64,000 bases of DNA from Silvimonas soli (GTDB lineage Bacteria > Pseudomonadota > Gammaproteobacteria > Burkholderiales > Chitinibacteraceae): contig NZ_CP106736.1 in NCBI RefSeq assembly GCF_030035605.1, forward strand, positions 124,001 to 188,000. The letters are read 5' to 3'. How positions within the stretch are numbered: the stretch's first letter is position 1; each line of letters starts with the position of its first letter. A model generated the notes under the pieces. It was not told the origin of the DNA. It worked only from the letters and a program-made list of their open reading frames with translations, and searched no databases. Below, in pieces: positions 9,196-18,964 of the stretch. Position numbers and translations under genes: made by a program.

Positions 9196-9239
9196 CTGTT
9201 GGTGCGACCATTTTTTATCCAACTTCAAGGAGGAAGCAA

Positions 9240-9502
9240 TGCAATACGTAATCTGCGTCGGTGATGGCACCAGCCACGGCGGTAAAGTGCTGAATGGCTC
9301 AAACCGGATGAGCATCGATGGTCGTCCGGTGGCCCGCAAGGGCGACATGGTGTCCTGCCCCAAAGAGGGCCACGGCACCAATCCGATTATTGAGGGTTCT
9401 CCTACGCTGACTGATGACGGTGTGCCGGTGGCATTGCACGGCCATAAAACGGCCTGCGGCTGCACGTTGATTGCCAGCGGGACAGGGGCCGGGGTGCACT
9501 GA
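9240..9502 (+). CDS. PAAR-domain T6SS spike tip protein
   Basis: This 87-residue stand-alone PAAR protein begins MQYVICVGDGTSHGGKVLNG. It contains 'VARKGDMVSCPKEGHG' and 'VALHGHKTACGC', giving the His/Cys set that binds a metal ion at the tip of the PAAR cone. PAAR proteins cap VgrG and recruit effectors. The ATG at 9240 has a very strong AAGGAGGAAG ribosome site just upstream. The stop overlaps the next start in TGATG, so translation is probably coupled. It probably delivers the lipase encoded immediately upstream. Confidence 0.93.
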
Positions 9503-10776
9503 TGGCGTTTGATGTCCGGCAGATCAAGCCCGAATACACCATCCCCGCCATCAAGCCCGCGTGGGTGTGGTATGTCGTGCTGTTTTTGCTTATTGTCGGT
9601 GGCGGTGCGGCGCTGGCCATTTACCTGTGGCCCAAAGGCGAACCAACCCAAACCGACTGGTTCTGGACCCGGGTGGTGGTGTTCCCGGTCATGGCGTGGC
9701 TTGCCCTGGTGCTGCTGGATCTGGGCGTACAACAAAATGCTCAAGACAAGGCGCGGGACCGCAATCGTGCCCGCCAACAGAAACTAGCAACGACCTGTGC
9801 TGAAGGTGGCCGTTCGTTGCCAGTGCTGGCTAGCGCGTTTGTGTTCTCCTGCCAGCCGGAGGAGAACACTGCTGCGGCAGTGGTTGGACGGACATTGCGC
9901 CTGGTACCAAGGCAGCGTGTTCCCGAAGACCGCGCCGAGATCAAAGCCCGCTGGCTGGAACACCCGGAGCGGGTCTACCCCGGTCGAGATGCCGAGGCGG
10001 ATATCGCCCGGCAAAAAGACCTGCTCAGTTGGGTGTTCGCACATCTGATCCAGCCTGTGGCAGGTGCAGTCGAGCAACTGCCGGCGCATATTCCGTTGCA
10101 CATCACGTTGGCCACCTCTCCCGTTTTTGAAACAGCGTGGGTCGAGGCAGAGTGGCAAAAAGCCTGGCAAGCGCAGGGGCTGCGCGATACCGCCAAACCG
10201 GTGATTGAACCGAAACCGCCAGAACTGGCAGAGGTTGACCTGTGGCTGGACGGCAAAGGCCAGCTTGCCACGGATGGCGCCACATTGTTGTGCGTGGTGC
10301 AGCTCAATGCACTGCTGGACGCCGCCCCCGCTGAAGGCTCGGCAGAAGCCGGGGTCGCTGTATTGTTGCTGCCCTTTGCCATGGCGCAGACACACCAGGT
10401 TGTGCCCATGGCCTATCTGCACCGGCCCGAAACACCGTCCGAGGCCGATCTGTCGCATGGGCTGTACCAGACCTTGCTGTGGGGCCACGCCAAAGGTGCA
10501 GATATCGCGAGCCAGTGGCTCACCGGCGGTGCTCAGTCGCCCCTGCAGCGTGCACTGGTCAGCAGCTTCGAAGATCAAAAAGTTGAAATCATGAATACGC
10601 CCGAACTGGCGGGTCAGCACGATATTGATCAAGCGGTGGGCCAGAGCGGTATCGCTTCGCAATGGCTGGCAGTTGCCCTTGCAGCTGACCATGCCGGCAG
10701 CACCACCCGCAAACAGTTACTCAGCCTTTCCACTCCAGACCATATGACGCTGGCCATTGTCGCGCCGCACGCCTGA
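9502..10776 (+). CDS. Uncharacterised T6SS-associated membrane protein
   Basis: The 424-residue protein has two predicted membrane segments near the N-terminus (about residues 20-43 and 52-75) and a soluble domain of about 340 residues. I do not recognise a domain. It is not TssL: there is no DotU signature and the topology is wrong. The start overlaps the PAAR stop, and tssM starts 21 bases after its stop, so it is embedded in the T6SS operon. The soluble part has a hydrolase-like alternation of strands and helices ('HIPLHITLATSPVFETAW', 'VAVLLLPFAMAQTHQVV') but no catalytic motif I can name. It may be a partner of the unusual TssM that follows. Confidence 0.8.
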   Translation: MAFDVRQIKPEYTIPAIKPAWVWYVVLFLLIVGGGAALAIYLWPKGEPTQTDWFWTRVVVFPVMAWLALVLLDLGVQQNAQDKARDRNRARQQKLATTCAEGGRSLPVLASAFVFSCQPEENTAAAVVGRTLRLVPRQRVPEDRAEIKARWLEHPERVYPGRDAEADIARQKDLLSWVFAHLIQPVAGAVEQLPAHIPLHITLATSPVFETAWVEAEWQKAWQAQGLRDTAKPVIEPKPPELAEVDLWLDGKGQLATDGATLLCVVQLNALLDAAPAEGSAEAGVAVLLLPFAMAQTHQVVPMAYLHRPETPSEADLSHGLYQTLLWGHAKGADIASQWLTGGAQSPLQRALVSSFEDQKVEIMNTPELAGQHDIDQAVGQSGIASQWLAVALAADHAGSTTRKQLLSLSTPDHMTLAIVAPHA

Positions 10777-10797
10777 TCTTTACGGATTCCCTGCCTT

Positions 10798-13700
10798 ATG
10801 TTTAACCGTATCAACTTCCGTCTTGCCGCACTGCTTGTGGTCTTTGCAAGTATCTCCCTCTACGTTCTGAACAAAGGTGCCGGATTGGGTCTGGCCACAC
10901 CGGAACAACGCTGGCTTGCCGTAGCTGGTATCGCGCTGCTGTACTTGTTGAGCCTGGTGATCTGGTTAGCCTTCGTCCGGCGCAAGAAAGAAAAAGAGGC
11001 GGACAAGGACGTGGGCAGTGCTGCGGTGGTGACCATCAACAAGACACCTGCCCCCGAGGTTAAAACGCCGTTCGACCTTTTGCATGATGACCAAAAAAGC
11101 CGCTATGGCTGGTTCGAACGCCGTTTCAAGCCATGGCTGCTGGTCACCGGCGCAGAGTCGCTGGTCAGGCCCCATTTCCCGGGTCTGCTTGATCAGAAGT
11201 GGCTGGATACACCACGGGCTGTGCTGGTGTGGGCAGGTGACGGTGTTACCGCCCCTGCCAAAGGCTGGCGCTACTTGCGTGGGCGCTTGCGTAAACCTGC
11301 TGACGGAGTCGTACTGGTAACCGATGGAGCATCGCAGCAAGGCTCTGTCCTGGCCAATCTGACCCGCGACTGCGGCTACGCCTTACCAGTCCAGCTCGTG
11401 CTGTCGCCCGCAGTACCCGGCGAACGCGGAGAGGAAAGTCCAGCTATATTGCTCCAAACACATCACAAAGTGGCAAATGACACAGGTCAGATCAGTGCAG
11501 CTCTACAGCAATTGGTGGATCCGCTCTCGCAAACCGGCCTTTGGGCTTTGCTCAAAAATCGGAAGGCATATTTCGACGCCGGATTGTCCGCTTTTCTGGA
11601 GCAACGTCACGACACATTAGGCAAATGGATTGGCCAGTTGGCCAGAAACCTGCAGCGACGGCAGGTGCTGGCAGGTATATGGTTCACACCTGCCCCAGCT
11701 TTGGTCAGTGACCCGCAAGCCTTGACTGGGGCCGATGATGCCGCCCATGTGGAGCTGGCCCAAGTGGCAGGTGATAACATCACCTTGCCAGGCCCATGGC
11801 TGCAGGCCTTCCGCCGCGCACGCAAACCCAAACTGCATTTCAGCGGCTTTGACTGGTTCTGGAGTGTGCTCGCTGTTTGTGTAGGGCTGTGGTGTGCCGG
11901 TACCGTGGTGTCGTACCTGCAAAATCGAGCCTTGGCGGAGGAAATCCGCGCTGACATCGCAACGCTGCAATCCGCCCCAAAACTGAAGCAGGCCTTCCCT
12001 GCCCTGTTGGCGGTACAGAACGACATGGCGTTGCTAGAGGCGCGGGAGAAAAACGGCGCGCCATGGACTACCCGTTTCGGGCTAAACCATAACGCTGAGC
12101 TGCTGGCAGCCACGTGGCAACCTTATGGGCTCGCCGCCAACAAATGGCTAATGCGGCCGGTGCAGACACAACTGGCCTCGCACCTTAAAGTACTCAATGC
12201 CGTGCCGCTAGATGGCATGGATGCGGCCAGAAATGATGACGAAAATGAAGGTACCGGTAACGACACAAACTCGGGTGCGACATCCCGGGACGCCATCGGC
12301 CAGATGGGGTATGACACCCTTAAAACCTGGTTGATGTTGTCACAACCCAAACACACCGATGCTCCGTTCCTGGCTCCGCGTCTGGCGCAAACCGGCAAAG
12401 CCGTATGGCCGTCACTCAGTGTGGATGGTGTTGAACAGGTAACAAAGTTCTACGCTAACCACCTTGCCGACCACCCGGAATGGAAGCTGGCCGAAAATGA
12501 TGACGTGCTGTTTGCCGCTCGGCAGACGCTTTCCGGCTTGATCGACCTCAAGCAGGCAGACGACACGCTGTATCGCCAATTGCTCGACAATACAAAATCC
12601 CGCTATCCCGATCCGACCATGGGTATGTTACTGGGAGGACGGGATTCCCGCGGGCTGTGGTCCGTGCAGGGGCGCTTGCCGGGTACGTTCACCCGTCAGG
12701 CTTATGAAGGCTACGTGCGTGATGCCATCGCGCAGATGTCCAGGCAGGCGGTCACCAATGGCGATTGGGTACTGGGCCAGCAGTCCACCCCAAACGCGGT
12801 CAAACCGGAAGACTTGCAGGCCAGCCTGACCAAACGATATTTCACGGACTTCGGTTACGCTTGGCAGAACTTCCTCAACCGGCTGAACTGGGTGCCAGAG
12901 GCCAATTTGTCTGGTACAGCAGAACAATTGCGTGTTTATGCCGATGCCCAGCAATCGCCGCTTTCGGCTTTGATGAAAACCATTGCCTGGCAAGCCCAGG
13001 CGGGTGCCCAGCAACACAGCTTGGCCGATTCACTGGTGGAAAAAGCCCAGAACGTGTTCAAGGGTAAGGATGGGTATCCGGCAACTACCGCTACTCCGCA
13101 GGACAGCCCAAAATCCGGCGCCCCGCTCGCCGAGGCTTTCGGCCCGCTGTTACGGCTGGTTGACAATGCGGATGGGAGTAGCAATGCCGCCAGCGGGGCT
13201 GCCTCAGGCGGCGCCAGTGCCGATACCACGCTTAGTTTGCAACGTTATCTGGATCGCGTCAGCGTTACCCGCCTCAAGCTGGATCAAGTCAATGCCGCAG
13301 CAGACCCGGATGCATTTGCCCTGCAACTGGCTCAGTCGCTGTTCCAGGGGCAGGCGAATGATCTGGTCGATGCGCGCAATTATGCCGAACTGGTGGCCGC
13401 CAGCTTGGGCAGCGGTTATGCGGGTATGGGCCAGAATCTGTTCCTCAAGCCGTTCGATCAGTCCTGGCGCACGCTCATGCAACCGGCTTCGGCCAGCCTG
13501 AACAGCCTGTGGACCACCCGCGTCTGGCTGCCTTTCAACAGTGCGGTGGGTGGACGCTTTCCGTTCAACGATACCGACAACGAAGTCGGTCTGCCGGAGC
13601 TGGCCAGGTTCATTTCGCCGCAAGGGATTGTCCCTCAATTTGCCAAGACCCAGCTCGGTGGCATCCTGGTGTTGCAGGGCGATCAGTGGGTGCCCAATCC

Positions 13701-14265
13701 GCGCTATGCCCAATCGCTCAAGTTTGATACCGAGTTTCTTAACGGGCTTAACCAGCTGTCGCGTCTGGCCAGCCGCATGTATGCCGAAGGCGATACCCGC
13801 TACCGTTTCGACATCATGGCCATGGGCCATCCAAAACTCATAGACAGTGTGTTGTCCATCGACGGCCAGTCGCTGGATTACTTCAATCAGAAACAGCAGT
13901 GGGAACACTTCACCTGGCCTGGTACGCCAGAAAAAGCGGGAGCCCACCTGACCTGGAGTACGTTGCAAGCCGGCCTGCAGAAAAAAGAGGATTTCAACAG
14001 CGTATGGGGCTTTGTGCGGCTGTTGGCCAAAGCCAAAGTTGAACAAATTGATCGGGCCAGCTACCGGGTTGAGTGGACGCTGGATGACGATATCCGCCTG
14101 CGTTACGCAGTGCGCACTCAGGCTGGAGCCGGGCCGCTGGAATTGTTGCAGCTTAAGGGGTTCAAGTTGCCAGAGCGGGTATTTGTGACGGGACGAGAAA
14201 TTGCCGCCCCCAAACCTGAGAGCGCGCCAACGGGGATCAAGAGCCCCGCAGCGAAACCGTCCTGA
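10798..14265 (+). CDS. tssM: T6SS membrane-complex protein TssM (IcmF-like), without Walker A
   Basis: The 1155-residue protein has the layout of TssM. It has two N-terminal membrane helices (about residues 8-25 and 38-60), a cytoplasmic domain, a third helix near 350-372, and a long periplasmic region with an ImcF-type C-terminus ('TTRVWLPFNSAVGGRFPF', 'LARFISPQGIVPQF'). TssM is the inner-membrane protein that spans the periplasm to meet TssJ. Where most members have a P-loop (GPPGSGKTT), this one reads 'LLVTGAESLVRPHFPG', so nucleotide binding is unlikely. The stop overlaps the tssA start in TGATG. Length and context support TssM over other IcmF-like proteins. Confidence 0.87.
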   Translation: MFNRINFRLAALLVVFASISLYVLNKGAGLGLATPEQRWLAVAGIALLYLLSLVIWLAFVRRKKEKEADKDVGSAAVVTINKTPAPEVKTPFDLLHDDQKSRYGWFERRFKPWLLVTGAESLVRPHFPGLLDQKWLDTPRAVLVWAGDGVTAPAKGWRYLRGRLRKPADGVVLVTDGASQQGSVLANLTRDCGYALPVQLVLSPAVPGERGEESPAILLQTHHKVANDTGQISAALQQLVDPLSQTGLWALLKNRKAYFDAGLSAFLEQRHDTLGKWIGQLARNLQRRQVLAGIWFTPAPALVSDPQALTGADDAAHVELAQVAGDNITLPGPWLQAFRRARKPKLHFSGFDWFWSVLAVCVGLWCAGTVVSYLQNRALAEEIRADIATLQSAPKLKQAFPALLAVQNDMALLEAREKNGAPWTTRFGLNHNAELLAATWQPYGLAANKWLMRPVQTQLASHLKVLNAVPLDGMDAARNDDENEGTGNDTNSGATSRDAIGQMGYDTLKTWLMLSQPKHTDAPFLAPRLAQTGKAVWPSLSVDGVEQVTKFYANHLADHPEWKLAENDDVLFAARQTLSGLIDLKQADDTLYRQLLDNTKSRYPDPTMGMLLGGRDSRGLWSVQGRLPGTFTRQAYEGYVRDAIAQMSRQAVTNGDWVLGQQSTPNAVKPEDLQASLTKRYFTDFGYAWQNFLNRLNWVPEANLSGTAEQLRVYADAQQSPLSALMKTIAWQAQAGAQQHSLADSLVEKAQNVFKGKDGYPATTATPQDSPKSGAPLAEAFGPLLRLVDNADGSSNAASGAASGGASADTTLSLQRYLDRVSVTRLKLDQVNAAADPDAFALQLAQSLFQGQANDLVDARNYAELVAASLGSGYAGMGQNLFLKPFDQSWRTLMQPASASLNSLWTTRVWLPFNSAVGGRFPFNDTDNEVGLPELARFISPQGIVPQFAKTQLGGILVLQGDQWVPNPRYAQSLKFDTEFLNGLNQLSRLASRMYAEGDTRYRFDIMAMGHPKLIDSVLSIDGQSLDYFNQKQQWEHFTWPGTPEKAGAHLTWSTLQAGLQKKEDFNSVWGFVRLLAKAKVEQIDRASYRVEWTLDDDIRLRYAVRTQAGAGPLELLQLKGFKLPERVFVTGREIAAPKPESAPTGIKSPAAKPS

Positions 14266-15914
14266 TGCCCATTACTCCTGATTCTGAGTTAACCCAAAGA
14301 GACCGTATGTCCCTGCCCTCGTTTCTCAAAAAACTGTTTGGTCAGTCCGAACCCGCAGACCTGGCGCGTAACCGGCTGGCTACGTGGCAAGATTGGTTGA
14401 GCCCTATTCCTGGGGCATCCGAGGTCGGAGACGACCCAGGTTACGACGATGACTTTCTTGCGCTGCGCGAAGAGGTGGCCAAGCTGGGCGGTCTGGATGA
14501 TGCGCTGATCCTGAACACCAGTGAGGCGCTGCTGCGCAATCATTGCAAAGACTTGCGTCCTGCCGGGTATTACGCGTTTTCTCGTCTGCGCACGGACGGC
14601 GCTGCGGGCCTGGCCGATGGTCTGGAGCTCATTGCCGCCCTGCTGGTCCGCTACCCGGAAACCATCCTTCCCCATCGCCCGGAAAGCCGTAAAGCGGCGC
14701 TGGAATGGCTCAATGGCGAGCGATTCCAGGTTTTTCTGGAGCGTAGTAGCGGTGCTCGTACCGATCTGGAACGCGCCTGTTCGGCGCTGGCCCTGATTGA
14801 ACAGTTGGTAGGAGAGTGGGATGCCGCCTTCCGGCCTTCTGTTCAACCTCTCATTCATCGCTTCGAAGCGTTGATCGAAGCCAATGACGCCAGCGAGCAA
14901 CCCGGCTCAAGCAACCGCTTGGGTACTGCAAATAGCCAGGAGCAGACCTCTGGTACGTCCACTTTGGTGCCCACGCGTGGTGAAATAGCCTCAGCGCGTG
15001 AACTGCTGGATCGGGCACGGGAAATGGCGGTGCATTTGCGACGCCAGGCTGCCGGTTACCTGCCGGCGTACCGGCTGTTGCGTTGTATCCGCTGGGATAC
15101 CGTAACCAACGCGCCGCCGCATGATCCCCAAGGCAAAACCCGCCTTCCGCCGCCGCGCAGCGAGTTGCACCAACACTTGAAACGTCTGGTTTTACAACAG
15201 CAATGGCACGAACTACTGGAACGTGTCGAACTGGCGTTTGCCGAAGGTGCGAATCACTTCTGGCTGGATTTGCAATACTACGCTTGGCAAGCCCAGGGCC
15301 AGGCAGGGCCTGAATATCTGGCCTGCCGCGACATGTTATTGACCGACTTTGCACAAATGCTGGATCGGCTGACTGGTCTGGAGCGACTTTGTTTCAGCGA
15401 CGGCACGCCATTTGCACAAGATGCCACTCTGGAGTGGATCGCCACCCATGCCGTGATCCGTAACCTGGATGCGGGCGAAACCGTACTTGCCCCAACGCCG
15501 AGCGGTGGCGATGTCGACTGGCAGGAAACCGAGCGGCAAGCGATAGAACTGGCAGCCAGTGCGGGTCTGGAAAATGCCTTTCAATGGCTACGCGATTTAC
15601 CCGTCATACCGGGCGAACGTAACCGGCTCATGCGTCAGTTGTTGCTGGCCAGCCTGGCCGAAAACCATGGTCGTGCGGATATGGCAATGCACCTGCTGGT
15701 CACACTGGATCGGGATATCGACGTTTACCAGCTAGGCCGCTGGGAGCCTGGCCTGGCCTTCGAAATCAAGGTGCGTCAGTTACGCCTGTTGCGGCAGCGA
15801 TATCAACGCAAGGATGTAGACAAAATCACTCTTGCGAGCCGTATGGATGGTCTAGTTGAAAGTATGACCGCGCTGGACCCATTGCGCACATTAGCTTTGA
15901 GTGCGCCTTCATGA
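14265..15914 (+). CDS. tssA: T6SS protein TssA with ImpA N-terminal and VasJ-like C-terminal regions
   Basis: TssA primes assembly of the T6SS baseplate and tail. The 549-residue product contains the ImpA_N hallmark 'WLSPIPGASEVGDDPGYDDD' and 'NHCKDLRPAGYYAFSRL' in the first ~130 residues. After a linker comes a VasJ-like part ('YRLLRCIRWDTVTNAPPHD', 'HFWLDLQYYAWQA'). The ATG at 14265 overlaps the tssM stop, allowing translational coupling. A second in-frame ATG at 14307 (MSLPSFLKKLFG) is a realistic alternative that would drop 14 residues. A 123-bp gap without a gene separates tssA from tssF. Confidence 0.9.
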   Translation: MPITPDSELTQRDRMSLPSFLKKLFGQSEPADLARNRLATWQDWLSPIPGASEVGDDPGYDDDFLALREEVAKLGGLDDALILNTSEALLRNHCKDLRPAGYYAFSRLRTDGAAGLADGLELIAALLVRYPETILPHRPESRKAALEWLNGERFQVFLERSSGARTDLERACSALALIEQLVGEWDAAFRPSVQPLIHRFEALIEANDASEQPGSSNRLGTANSQEQTSGTSTLVPTRGEIASARELLDRAREMAVHLRRQAAGYLPAYRLLRCIRWDTVTNAPPHDPQGKTRLPPPRSELHQHLKRLVLQQQWHELLERVELAFAEGANHFWLDLQYYAWQAQGQAGPEYLACRDMLLTDFAQMLDRLTGLERLCFSDGTPFAQDATLEWIATHAVIRNLDAGETVLAPTPSGGDVDWQETERQAIELAASAGLENAFQWLRDLPVIPGERNRLMRQLLLASLAENHGRADMAMHLLVTLDRDIDVYQLGRWEPGLAFEIKVRQLRLLRQRYQRKDVDKITLASRMDGLVESMTALDPLRTLALSAPS

Positions 15915-16037
15915 ATGGACACTTTATCCCGTTCCTTCTCCATCCCGGATGCTTCTTGCTCTTCCCTGTGATGGCATCAGAAATGAACACCTCTAGACAC
16001 TTTCAACAACCTACACCGCTGGAGCACAGGGCTTTTT

Positions 16038-17819
16038 ATGGATGACCAGGTTCTCAAATATTACGAAGCAGAAATGCGCTATCTGCGAGAGGCCGGTAAA
16101 GAATTTGCCCAAGCCCATCCCGATCGCGCAGCGTTGTTGAATCTTGATCGGGTTGGCGATCGCGACCCTTATGTTGAAAGACTGTTTGAGGGGTTTGCCT
16201 TTCTCACCGGTCGTTTGCGGCAAAAACTGGACGACGATCTGCCCGAGCTAACGGAAGGATTGATGAGTCTGCTCTGGCCTCACTACCTGCGCATGATTCC
16301 GTCGCTTACCATCGTCGAACTCACGCCGCAAATGGACGCACTACAGCATGCCGAAGCCGTTCCTGCCGGGCTGGTACTGCGCAGCAGCCCGATTGGCCCC
16401 GAACAAGCTCGCTGCTTGTATCGCACGACACAGGCGGTGCCGCTATTACCGCTACGGCTGGTCGAGGCCTCTGCGCCTGTTCGTAACGATGGCCGCTCTG
16501 CGATCCGCTTGCGTTTTCATATCGAAACCCAAGTCAAACGCCAGCAACTGGATTTTTCACAGATCCGGCTGTTTATCAATGCAGATACACCCGTCGCCTC
16601 GGCTTTGCATCTAGCACTGACTCGGCAAGTGTTGCAGATTGAAGTACGCACACCCAGTGGTGAAACCAGTGCGCCAACGTTAGTGCCCGCAGCGAAGCTG
16701 CATTTTGACCAGGTTGGTTTTTCTGCAACAGATCGGCTCTGGCCCAAAGCGGACAATGCTTTCGGTGGTTATCAAATGCTGCTGGAATACTTCACGTTCC
16801 GCGATAAATTCATGTTTGTGGATCTATGCGGGCTGGATATCAACGCCCTGCCCGAAACCACGCCATGGTTTGAAATCGACGTAGTGTTGGACCAGCGCTA
16901 TCCCGCTGACATGCCGTTTTCCGCCGACAACGTCCGGCTGCATTGTTCGCCCGCAATCAACTTGTTTAACCTGGAGGCAGAACCAATCCGGGTCGACCAT
17001 CTGGAGCCGGAATATCGGGTTGTACCGATGCTGCATCAAGGCATGCAGGTGGAGGCTTATTCGGTGGATGAAGTCGTGGCGTTTGAGCACGGCAATAGCA
17101 GTCGCCACCAATATTTACCCTTCTCTACCTTCCGGCATCGCGGCGGCATGCTGCGTCACGACGCGCCAGAACGTTACTTCCATACCCGCATGCGGCGCGG
17201 TGCTTCAGGGCTGTTTGAGACGTGGCTGGTACTCGGTGGCCATGCATGGGCAGACCGCGATGATTTACCGCTGGAAACCCTTTCGTTACGGGTGACTGGC
17301 ACAAACGGTTTGTTGCCGCGCAAAGGTCTGCGCGAGGCGCAGATTCTGGAGATGATTTCCGGGTATCCGTGTGTGGCCAACGTCAAAAATGTGACTGCGC
17401 CGACGCTACCGGTCTATCCGCCAATGGAAGATCGCTTTCATTGGCGCGTGTTATCGCACCTGTCACCCAACTATCTGTCACTGATGGATGCCGAGGTGTT
17501 GCGCGGCACCCTGGCGTTGTACGACTGGACCGAAGATGAGCTGAATCAGCGGCGCTTGCAGGGCATTCAGCAGGTTTCCCATCGTCCGCTGTCGCGAATG
17601 GAACAAGGCTGCGTGATGCGCGGGGTGGAGATTTCCGTCACGCTCGATAGCCAGCGCTTTGCAGGCGATGGCGATATTTTTCTGTTTGGCGAGTTGCTGC
17701 ATCGCTTCTTCACCGCCTATGCCGACATGAATCTGTTTACCCAATTGGTTGTGATTGTGCAGCCAATCGGGCGCAAGCTGAATTGGCAGGCCAGCAAATC
17801 CACTCAGGCGACACTATGA
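16038..17819 (+). CDS. tssF: T6SS baseplate protein TssF
   Basis: The 593-residue product starts MDDQVLKYYEAEMRYLREAG and contains 'DPYVERLFEGFAFLTGRL' and 'LLWPHYLRMIPSL', the conserved TssF N-terminal signature. The C-terminal 'FLFGELLHRFFTAYADMNLF' is also typical. TssF pairs with TssG and TssE to form baseplate wedges on which the TssBC sheath is built. Length matches the family. The stop overlaps the tssG start in ATGA, so the two are translationally coupled. No damage is seen. Confidence 0.96.
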   Translation: MDDQVLKYYEAEMRYLREAGKEFAQAHPDRAALLNLDRVGDRDPYVERLFEGFAFLTGRLRQKLDDDLPELTEGLMSLLWPHYLRMIPSLTIVELTPQMDALQHAEAVPAGLVLRSSPIGPEQARCLYRTTQAVPLLPLRLVEASAPVRNDGRSAIRLRFHIETQVKRQQLDFSQIRLFINADTPVASALHLALTRQVLQIEVRTPSGETSAPTLVPAAKLHFDQVGFSATDRLWPKADNAFGGYQMLLEYFTFRDKFMFVDLCGLDINALPETTPWFEIDVVLDQRYPADMPFSADNVRLHCSPAINLFNLEAEPIRVDHLEPEYRVVPMLHQGMQVEAYSVDEVVAFEHGNSSRHQYLPFSTFRHRGGMLRHDAPERYFHTRMRRGASGLFETWLVLGGHAWADRDDLPLETLSLRVTGTNGLLPRKGLREAQILEMISGYPCVANVKNVTAPTLPVYPPMEDRFHWRVLSHLSPNYLSLMDAEVLRGTLALYDWTEDELNQRRLQGIQQVSHRPLSRMEQGCVMRGVEISVTLDSQRFAGDGDIFLFGELLHRFFTAYADMNLFTQLVVIVQPIGRKLNWQASKSTQATL

Positions 17820-18931
17820 GCCAGCCCGCAGCGCCCCCCTCAGAAGCACCACTTGCTGGACCCGCCTTCAATCGGGAGCAGATCAACGCCGGCAAAGGCT
17901 TGATGCGGGATATTTTCCGGCGAGCCCCTCAGTTCAATTTCTATCAGTTCTGCGCGTTACTCGATGCCACCAGGCCTGACGTCCCGGGTTTAGCTACGCA
18001 AAATTCGCCAGCACAAGAGCCCGTTCGCTTTCGGCCCATTGCGTCGCTGGGTTTTCCTGGTGGCGAACTGGCGCGAGTGGAACTAGACACAGAAGACGAA
18101 AACCTTCCCCCTACCATCCGTACCACGTTTCTGGGGCTGTACGGCGTTGATGCGCGCATGCCGTGGCATGTGCTCGATGACATTGCCACGCGCCGGGATG
18201 GCCATGAGTCGCTTGCAGCGTTTCTGGATATTTTCAATCATCGCATCGTCACGCTGTATTACCGCATCTGGCAGAAATATCGCTATCCGGTCACTTTCCG
18301 GGCGGGTGCGACAGACCGGGTTTCCCAATCCTTGTTATGTCTCGCCGGGTTGGGTATTGGCAATGTCGCGCAGCGCACGCAGTTGCCCACTGCCCGTTTC
18401 ATGGCGTTTCTGGGGTTGGGCGGTCAGCGCACCCGCCCGGCCGAAGGTCTGGTGGCGGTCATCAAGCTGCTTCTGCCGCAGGCAAGTATTAAGGTTGAGG
18501 AGTTTTTCCCGGTATTGCGACACCTGGAAAATCCGGCAGCACTTGGGCAACAGCCCGTGGCATTGAGAGCCGGTTCGCTGGTGTTGGGGCAAACGGTGAT
18601 GGATCGGAACAGCACGGTGCGAGTGATCATCTCCCTCCCGGCCAGCGAGCGATTGCGGGCGCTCTTGCCCGGTGGTCGGGATCATCACGATTTACTACAG
18701 ATGCTCAAGATCTACCTGGGTTACAAGCTGGACGCCGAATTGACCCTGCGTATCTCGCGTGAACAACTGCCCCCGTTGCAGCTTGGTAGCAGCCCCGCAT
18801 TCCTGGGGTTGACCAGCCTGCTGGGTGGCGAAAACCAGAATACGCCGGTTGATATCCGCCTTGGTCGTTATTGCGGTCTGGAACTGGAACAGGCGCATGA
18901 CAGCCCTGCCCGCGCATCAGCAATTCACTGA
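17816..18931 (+). CDS. tssG: T6SS baseplate protein TssG
   Basis: The 371-residue protein has 'APQFNFYQFCALLDATRPD' near the N-terminus, 'PVRFRPIASLGFPGGEL', 'TTFLGLYGVDARMPWHVLDD' and 'ASLAAFLDIFNHRI'-like residues, the well-known TssG pattern in which the last motif reads 'LAAFLDIFNHRIVTLYYR'. TssG makes two copies per wedge with TssF. The ATG at 17816 overlaps the tssF stop by four bases; the longer open frame from 17783 lies inside tssF and is not used. tssJ follows after 33 bases. Confidence 0.95.
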   Translation: MSQPAAPPSEAPLAGPAFNREQINAGKGLMRDIFRRAPQFNFYQFCALLDATRPDVPGLATQNSPAQEPVRFRPIASLGFPGGELARVELDTEDENLPPTIRTTFLGLYGVDARMPWHVLDDIATRRDGHESLAAFLDIFNHRIVTLYYRIWQKYRYPVTFRAGATDRVSQSLLCLAGLGIGNVAQRTQLPTARFMAFLGLGGQRTRPAEGLVAVIKLLLPQASIKVEEFFPVLRHLENPAALGQQPVALRAGSLVLGQTVMDRNSTVRVIISLPASERLRALLPGGRDHHDLLQMLKIYLGYKLDAELTLRISREQLPPLQLGSSPAFLGLTSLLGGENQNTPVDIRLGRYCGLELEQAHDSPARASAIH

Positions 18932-18964
18932 TCCGGTCAGATTTCATCCATTTTTCATAAAGCC

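Noticed and set aside
13204..14046. A 280-residue open frame antisense to tssM
   Set aside because: There is no motif, ribosome site or neighbour on that strand; it is a shadow of tssM.
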